Positions 57,937 through 64,000 of a stretch of DNA of 64,000 nt are shown piece by piece. The DNA comes from Artemisia argyi (Eukaryota > Streptophyta > Magnoliopsida > Asterales > Asteraceae). The position numbers and the translations under genes were made by a program. The DNA lies in assembly GCA_030686995.1 (NCBI GenBank), contig CM060681.1, positions 160,040,333 through 160,104,332 on the forward strand, given 5' to 3'. The notes under the pieces are model-generated. The model was not told the origin of the DNA, searched no databases, and saw only the letters and a program-made list of their open reading frames with translations. Position 1 is the first letter of the stretch, and every line of letters begins with the position of its first letter.

Positions 57937-59786
57937 ATACACTCTTACCCTACCATCCAAAATGATACATCATACGGGTTGAACATTCCCCTTACACTTG
58001 AATTTTTACATACTTTACAATAAACTATTCTAATGACTCGAATTAAGAAAATCAAAACACTTGGAGTACTTTTAAGATTAACGTACATATGGGGGTAATA
58101 AATGATGTTCTTCCCCATTACTTCATAAATAAGTATTTACCCATGAGTCCCAATCGTTCCAAAACAATATGTACAAGGATATGACTTGACTTAGCAACCA
58201 TGTAATCAATTAGAAAGTTAACTTAGGGTTTAACAAATACCAATAATGCACTAAAAATGAACGCATACACGGAAGGCTAAGGCGATTTGGGTGTACATTT
58301 AAGTGGGGTGTAACAAATTCTTCCTTTAAGTAAGATGCTTAAAGTTAGAAACGAAAAGATAGGCTCGGAGGGGTGTACTAGGGGTTTCGTGTACTAAAAA
58401 TGAGTACAACGCTAAGGGTGTGGGAAAAATTAGTTGACTTAACTAGCCAAGTAATATGACTTAAATGGTCAAGTAATTATGATACGGGTTTAACACAAGG
58501 GTAATCCTAATGCCTCTTATCATGTAGTAAATCCTACTACACGAATGTAGTCTCACTAGCGGTCTCGGGATGCATCACTAACGCAAGTTGGAATCTAAAT
58601 GCTACCGGTACACTCATAAGCACTAATAGTAAATGCTTTTCCTATCAAATCTAAAGGCGAACCTCACATATTTGGGTGGAAAAATTTTCTGTATATACGG
58701 TTATGTGCTAGTCATACAATCTCCTATCCATGAGACGCTTGCTATGGCTAAAGTTTCACTCCTAAATGTTGTAAAAAAATTTAAATTTAGCGCTAAAATT
58801 GCACTAACAAGTATTTCTCATAGTTTTATTACACATCTACCATCAAACAAAACAAACTCAAGCGAAAGTGCATATGTAAGGTATCATCTTTTTACCCTCC
58901 CCTTACACTTAAGATGAACATTGTCCCCAATGTTCAAGTAAAGAATGTAAAAGTTAAAAAGTAAAAAGAATGAAATTAAATACTCCCCTGATTCGCTCGG
59001 TATGGATAATAAGGTGGCCAGGTTAAATCTTCCTCTAAGAAAATGAACAATCAAAGCTTCCCTTCCAGAAAAATAATCATCTTCTTGTCATACATAACCT
59101 GTAAATCCTGAGAAAATAGACAAGACAACCTCGCGTAAAATCGGCGGCATCCTATATAAGTTACTAATTCCTAGAAAACAAGATAAGATATAATGCTTGT
59201 GGAATGAAGTTTGCAGATTTCCTGGAGATTATAAAACTTAATAATTCACAAAAACCATAAGACTCCGTTAGAAAAACAAAACTGGTAAAATTTCCAGATT
59301 TTTACACGTGACGCCGTCAAGAATAAACTCGTGACGCCGTCAGAAGTGACCTGCAGAAATTCTTATGTAAGTTTCTGGAAAATTTCTGGAAAAACTTGGT
59401 CCTACTTCCTGGAAAATCCTGCAAAACTTTATTATGACTCGATACAAGCATTTGACTCTAACAAAACGAATATACATGTTCATTTAATATTGTGGATAAT
59501 CATGATCGGTTTGTTTCTTAAAAACATATTTGGGGTTTCCCCTTACACTTATCTTTTGCAAAAATACTTTTAGGTGGAGTTAAGACTAGGCCAAAACAAC
59601 AAAGTAAAGTATTTCCACTTTTTAATTGAGCAACATGATCTACCAACAATAAAAATAAAGCATGCATACGGAAGCAAATAACAAACAAACTAAATAAAAT
59701 AAAATCACACAAAAACATGGGTTGCCTCCCAAGAAGCGCTTTTCTTTATTTACGAGTCTTGTAGCTAGACTCAAGGTCATGGGTTA
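57353..59786 (-). other. Conserved noncoding tail of element D
   Basis: There are 2.43 kb between ORF 2 and the 3' LTR. It is homologous along its length to 33492-36045 of element B and has no recognised pol domain. It has a poly(T) run (57906-57934), two TGACGCCGTCA copies at about 59308 and 59332, and the GGGTTGCCTCCCAAG motif (59719-59733). Conservation between two elements of different age suggests a function in the RNA or DNA, but that is inference. Confidence 0.7.
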
Positions 59787-60965
59787 CTACGTGACCTCGT
59801 CGTTGGTTCCACTCTCTAGGTCGTCTTCTAAACTAGTATCGCTTTCATAGTATAAGTACTTCGGGTCTTCGAATTCGAAGATATCTTTTTGATACTTAGA
59901 ACCAAGCTTACTAACATCCTTAAAGAATCCACATGATAAATCATAAGTGTTCTTACACCCTCTCCGAACATCTTCATCGCACAAAATAAGTTGGGAACTT
60001 ATCTTATCAAGCCCGTCACAATCGATTTCCTTAAGGTCTCTTCTCTTGTATGGCGTTTGGTATGAAACCCTCCTAATTCCATCAGCGAAGGTCATAATTC
60101 CGTTCCGGTCATCAATTATCAGATTAGTGATCTCGCAAAATGGCGCCCCAAAAACAATTTGTGATAATCTAGGGTCGACATAGTCTTCGATGTTGTCCAC
60201 GATCGTAAATTCCATAGTAAATGCCATATTTCCTACAAACACCTGGATTTCATGATCCTTACCAACCACTTTCTCTCCCTTGTAAATCATTCCCCATCTG
60301 CAGATATTGTTATAATGGAATAAGGACATAAAATTCTTCGGCAGGAATACGTTAATGTAGACGTTATCGAAGTACTTATGACTGATCATGTAGGGGATTT
60401 TGAGATTATTCGGATTATGCCGTCTTATCTTCCCCGACTCTCCATCCTTCGACCCATATATATTCCCCTCAAGGGAAGGACGATACTCGTACACCTCCTC
60501 ATTACCCCTACGAAAAATTACCTTCTTAACACCATTGGTGAATAATGCACTACCATCTTTCTCATCAAGGATCACTCCCGATTCATTGATAAATGGTTTC
60601 CCAAGAACAAGGTTGGTCAATGTTTGATTGGTGAGAGGGTCCACGTCATCGACCACGGTGAGGTCGGTACTGTAAACAAGTTCTCCAATCCTGATTGATA
60701 AATTCTTCATTACTCTCTCGCACTCAATGCGTTCTGGGAAGGCTTCGTGGTATAGGGAGAGGGGGATTAGGTTGACTGGGAAGCTAGGATCTATATGACT
60801 ATCGGTTAAGAGCTTTTCCTTAATGGTGCAGGAGATCTTGAAAACTTTAGGGTTGCTTTTCTTAGTCCTATCGCTACTCCCATTAGTAACATCCTCCATT
60901 TTTCTCTCGGGTTCCTCTATAATAGATTTACCCAAAATGGTTAGATTTCTCTCATGCTCTTCCAA
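59787..60965 (-). CDS. Element D ORF 2: protein with two retropepsin-like units
   Basis: An intact frame of 392 codons. Unit 1 (about residues 40-155) reads IDPSFPVNLIPLSLY where retropepsins have ADLGASINLMPLSLY. The Asp is kept, but the following L-G-A-S is P-S-F-P. It then has LTVVDDVDPLTNQTLTNLVLGKPF, the ILG-type segment. Unit 2 (about 200-330) repeats the pattern with FTIVDNIEDYVDPRLSQIVFGAPF and MTFADGIRRVSYQTPYK. Its active-site position reads LPKNFMSLFHYN, without Asp. An acidic tail follows. Retropepsins normally act as dimers of one unit; this is two units in one chain, probably without normal catalysis. ORF 2 lies about 200 bases after the gag end, in another frame. Similar proteins occur, from memory, as hypothetical proteins in Asteraceae. 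Activity is not established. Confidence 0.75.
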   Translation of the reverse strand: MEEHERNLTILGKSIIEEPERKMEDVTNGSSDRTKKSNPKVFKISCTIKEKLLTDSHIDPSFPVNLIPLSLYHEAFPERIECERVMKNLSIRIGELVYSTDLTVVDDVDPLTNQTLTNLVLGKPFINESGVILDEKDGSALFTNGVKKVIFRRGNEEVYEYRPSLEGNIYGSKDGESGKIRRHNPNNLKIPYMISHKYFDNVYINVFLPKNFMSLFHYNNICRWGMIYKGEKVVGKDHEIQVFVGNMAFTMEFTIVDNIEDYVDPRLSQIVFGAPFCEITNLIIDDRNGIMTFADGIRRVSYQTPYKRRDLKEIDCDGLDKISSQLILCDEDVRRGCKNTYDLSCGFFKDVSKLGSKYQKDIFEFEDPKYLYYESDTSLEDDLESGTNDEVT

Positions 60966-61165
60966 TCTCTCTTTCCCTTCGTCCGATTTGCCAGATTCTC
61001 GTGCGGTGTACTACTCGGATGAGTCGGTAGGTTTTCTGGCCGAATCGTGGTCTACCCTTAAGGTCTCATCTTTAGCTGTATGACCAAATTTGTTAGTTTG
61101 TTGTTGGGTTGGGTTGGGTGTAAAACCAGATATCGTGGTGATGGTGTTTACGAAATGGATTGGTC
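60966..61165 (-). other. Junction between gag and ORF 2 of element D
   Basis: About 200 bases between the end of the extended gag frame (stop at 61166-61168) and the ATG of ORF 2. Coding-like text continues in mixed frames, so gag and ORF 2 may once have been joined. Confidence 0.4.
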
Positions 61166-62542
61166 CTAAGGGTTGACAGGTTCTTTTCCTTTAGGGGATA
61201 GATGTTTGAATAACTTGCTAGGGCTTTTTATTTTCACAGGGGAGGTTGGTGGACTCATGACGGTAACAGACTTAACCTCATCAACATGAATGGGTTTATT
61301 AACAACATGCTCTTTGATAGCAGTTAACAGATTACAAATCTTGCTATTCATATCAGCCTGCTGTTGTCTAAATTTAGCCTAGAGCGTAGAGAGCTGTAAT
61401 TCTTGAGATAGAATGAACTTTTTTAGAGCATCTTCACAGCTTTGCCTAGGAATGCCTTGTGATGGAAAATGCTCGGACCAAGTGAGTGTTGAGGAATCAT
61501 TGAAAGATACGCTCCGCGTTTGGTACCCTTTGAAATTAGGTTTATCCTTCCATGCTTCATAGGCCTCGTCAGAAGTTCGAGGACCCTGACCCACGTGTGA
61601 CGATGTGAATTCGTTGTAAGCACGTTTTGGAAGCTCCATGCAGTTATGAGTCTCATGAGGGCCATTACATAATTTGCATGTAGAAGCGATTCTGCTTACT
61701 TGGCTTGAGGATTTTTGAGCTTCATAAGATTTCATGAGAGACTTGACTCGACCTTCAAGTTCCATGATCCTACGGTCGGGAGTGCTATAATTGTTTGAAG
61801 GCAAAGATATTGCCTTGACCGTTTTATTCAAATCACAGGGATCATTCCAACTTTCGTTGTCATAGAGAGCAAGATCTTCTATGAGTTCCCATGATTGTTC
61901 CGCACTTAGATCACGTAGCTTACCACCGGCCGATTGGTCAATGGCTCGCCTCATGGGGATATCGATATGGTCATAAAAAATTTGGACTTGGAGCCAAAGA
62001 TCTATGCCATGATGAGGGACTTTTTGGAGTAAGTCCTTGAAACGAGTCCATGCTTCATAAAGATATTCATTTTGACGTTGTTGGAACATCAAGATGTCAT
62101 TTCTAAGCTTAGTAGTTCTCCCTGGTGGGAAAAATTGAGCAAGGAAACGAGTGGTGAGATCATCCCATGTGGTGATGGATCCCGCGGGTAAACGCTCAAG
62201 CCATTGACTAGCTTGATCCCGTAGAGAGAATTGGAATAGGCGTAATCGGGTTGTCTCTCTAGTTTCAACACCTAGGTCTATGGAATCTACGATTTTGAGG
62301 AAGTCCTTAAGATGTTGGTTTGGATCTTTGGAACGAAGTCCATGGAATGCACATCCGCTTTGTACCAACCGGATGGTGTCGGATCGCAAGGGGGTCACAT
62401 TGGCTCCGGTGAGATCAATGGTGTTTCTGTAGCCTTGGTGGCTAGGTCGGGAATACTCTCCTAAGGTTCGGGGCCTAAGGGGTTCTAATAGTGGGTTTTG
62501 TTGTGGTGGGATGACGGGTTCAAAGATGTTCCCGTTGTCCAT
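61166..62542 (-). pseudogene. Athila-like element D gag (nearly intact, one in-frame TAG)
   Basis: A frame of 387 codons from MDNGNIFEP (62542) to a TAG at 61379-61381. The same frame then continues AKFRQQQADMNSKICNLL to 61166, giving about 458 codons with one internal stop, perhaps from CAG. Capsid-like region: LVQSGCAFHGLRSKDPNQHL (59-78), FSLRDQASQWLERLPAG (105-121), FFPPGRTTKLRNDI (137-150), FKDLLQKVPHHGIDLWLQ (168-185). The knuckle CKLCNGPHETHNC (289-301) has the form C-X2-C-X3-H-X4-C. A basic, coiled-coil-like C-terminus follows. The first 387 residues already cover capsid and knuckle, so the shortened protein could still work. The start is fixed by the homologous gags of C and B. Confidence 0.85.
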
Positions 62543-62686
62543 GATGTCGGGTGGTGAAGAGTTACGAACAAAAACACAAAGAAATAAGATAGACTAAAGA
62601 AAACATAAAAAAAAAAAAAATCTTACGAGAAAGGAATCTAGCAAGTAGACCAAATAAAAAGAAATTCTAACCTAGACAATAACTAT

Positions 62687-62704
62687 TCCCCGGCAGCGGC
62701 GCCA
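62687..62704 (-). other. tRNA-Asp primer binding site of element D
   Basis: The minus strand reads TGGCGCCGCTGCCGGGGA, one change from the standard site. It lies six bases from the LTR. Confidence 0.9.
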
Positions 62705-62710
62705 AAACCT

Positions 62711-64000
62711 TGATGCGTGGGAATTGCACCAGGCTTTACCTCTCAAGGGATCTTGAGAAGCTTACAACCCCCACCAGGCAGTGTACCTGATTGTTGTAGT
62801 ATAGTATAGTGACAAGTACCGGGGGATTGATCGTTCAGCTAGGAATAGTATCGCTAGGATTGAAATTAATCTAACTCGGTCTAAAGGTGAAGGATGATTC
62901 TTTTTATGTTTTTATATTTTATGAAAAGCAAGTAAAAATCTCGGGTATTGGGAGAGTGGGCGGAATTAGTTGCTAATCAACTAACCCAAATGCTACTAAT
63001 TAAACTAATAAACAAGAAAATAAACTAGGGTTCTACAAGATAAGTGAAGCATGTCTACCTATGATATGTTACTCCTTGCTAGCTATCCAATTCTACCTAT
63101 TGACAGTAAACCTTATTTTAATTGACGGGTGTATTCCTAATAACTCATGGAGTGGCATACATATCTCTCTAATTCTATGAGCTCTTATCTCCTCCTATGC
63201 CATGCCCGACACAACCATAGGGATTGTAAACAGTGGCTCATGCGTTAAATACTACCTTAATAGCCTAGTATGCCTTGGCTACATGTTTCTTAAGACGTTC
63301 AAGCACATTACACGATGGAGATCTGCCAGTTTTCTTAAGCCTAACATCGAATTCATTCAATCAAAACAAGAATCAATAGGAAACAAGAATTATAAACTAA
63401 ACCAACTAGATCTATTGAAGTTGTCACGCCTTAATTGATGGAGATAGACACACACATCAACAAGCCCCTCATTGATGGAGATAGACACAACATCAACAAG
63501 AAATCAATGAGGTCTAATCAATTATATACAAGTTTTACATAATCACAAGTAGACACAAGGTGAATTAGCAAATCATAATCAAAGAAGGACAATCAACAAG
63601 AATAATGAAAGACATAGTTGAGATATAATCATCAAACCAATACATGATGTTTATGGAGTGATTGAAACCCTCTAAGTTGCTGGAAAAACACCCACCTAAA
63701 CCCAGGAATCGACCTTAGGGTTTAGGGCTTAAAAATAATGAAGTTTTGATGTTATATTTATAGGCTGAAATCTGCCCGGCCCGATCTTGACGGCGTCAGA
63801 CAAACCCTGATGGTGTCAAGAACAAACTTTTTTTTTACCAAATTGTAGATCTTTTCGTCCCGATCGTTTTCTTTTTTGAATCGCTCAAATCCGAGTTCGT
63901 ATGCAAAAGTTATGGCCAAAACAGTGTCAGCTACTCCGCGCTCAAGTTTTGACAGGTTAACACGTGACGGCCTTGGTCTACTTTTGACGCCGTCATGTGT
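62711..64000 (-). mobile_element. Athila-like element D, right (5') LTR, cut by the window end
   Basis: It starts TGATGCGTGGG and runs past the window end; by comparison with the left LTR it should end about 340 bases further on. TATA box near 63753-63764; the palindrome cluster begins near 63788 and includes the start of the TGACGCCGTCA group at 63984. Confidence 0.92.

Overview
The window looks like gene-poor nuclear DNA from a flowering plant. I found no convincing host protein-coding gene, tRNA or rRNA. Almost everything recognisable is an LTR retrotransposon, or a piece of one, often nested. The Athila/Tat-type gag proteins, tRNA-Asp primer sites, SIRE-type and short-LTR Copia gags, and the two-part aspartic-protease-like proteins resemble those common in Asteraceae. 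That family assignment is inference from memory of such proteins, not a search.

Layout, left to right. 1-4230: 3' end of a Tekay-like Ty3/gypsy element, with decayed integrase, polypurine tract and a 3.5-kb 3' LTR. It sits inside the gag of a minus-strand Athila-like element (gag start, primer site and LTR at 4231-6144). 6145-10500: AT-rich DNA with a CCGGTT-rich patch and three head-to-tail Helitron-like units (7763-about 9037). 10512-16260: array of about 475-bp repeats, each usually with a TATAAA core, split by a clean solo LTR (13203-16208, 5-bp duplication ACATT). 16600-18195: Copia LTR end, primer site and gag start, then a minus-strand Athila-like LTR fragment. 18196-29361: a SIRE-type Copia element with two 1.43-kb LTRs, decayed gag and pol, and an envelope-position ORF. 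An extra piece of its own 3' interior lies to its left. 29362-31579: G-poor, palindrome-rich tract, then another SIRE-like LTR with a long stem-loop just upstream of its TATA box. 32056-41442: minus-strand Athila-like element B, with a SIRE-like solo LTR in its right LTR. 41469-45823: relic F, a plus LTR with gag followed by an inverted LTR piece. 45824-47113: antisense Copia gag relic. 47114-64000: three-level nest, in which a Copia element (H) is interrupted by an Athila element with a 4.3-kb LTR (E), whose reverse transcriptase is interrupted by minus-strand Athila-like element D.

The most interesting system is the Athila-like group C/B/D. B and D share LTR layout, tRNA-Asp primer site, gag and a 2.4-2.5-kb noncoding tail, but have no visible reverse transcriptase, RNase H or integrase, so they look non-autonomous. 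Their second ORFs differ: B has an ordinary retropepsin-like protein, while D has two retropepsin-like units in one chain with damaged or missing catalytic motifs. Their U3 promoters carry clusters of the palindrome TGACGCCGTCA, two facing TGACG half-sites, just upstream of the TATA box. Relic F keeps the layout but uses a different palindrome core, ATACGGCGTAT.

All coordinates and identities were read by eye; LTR ends were set from TG...CA termini, primer sites and target duplications where these were visible.
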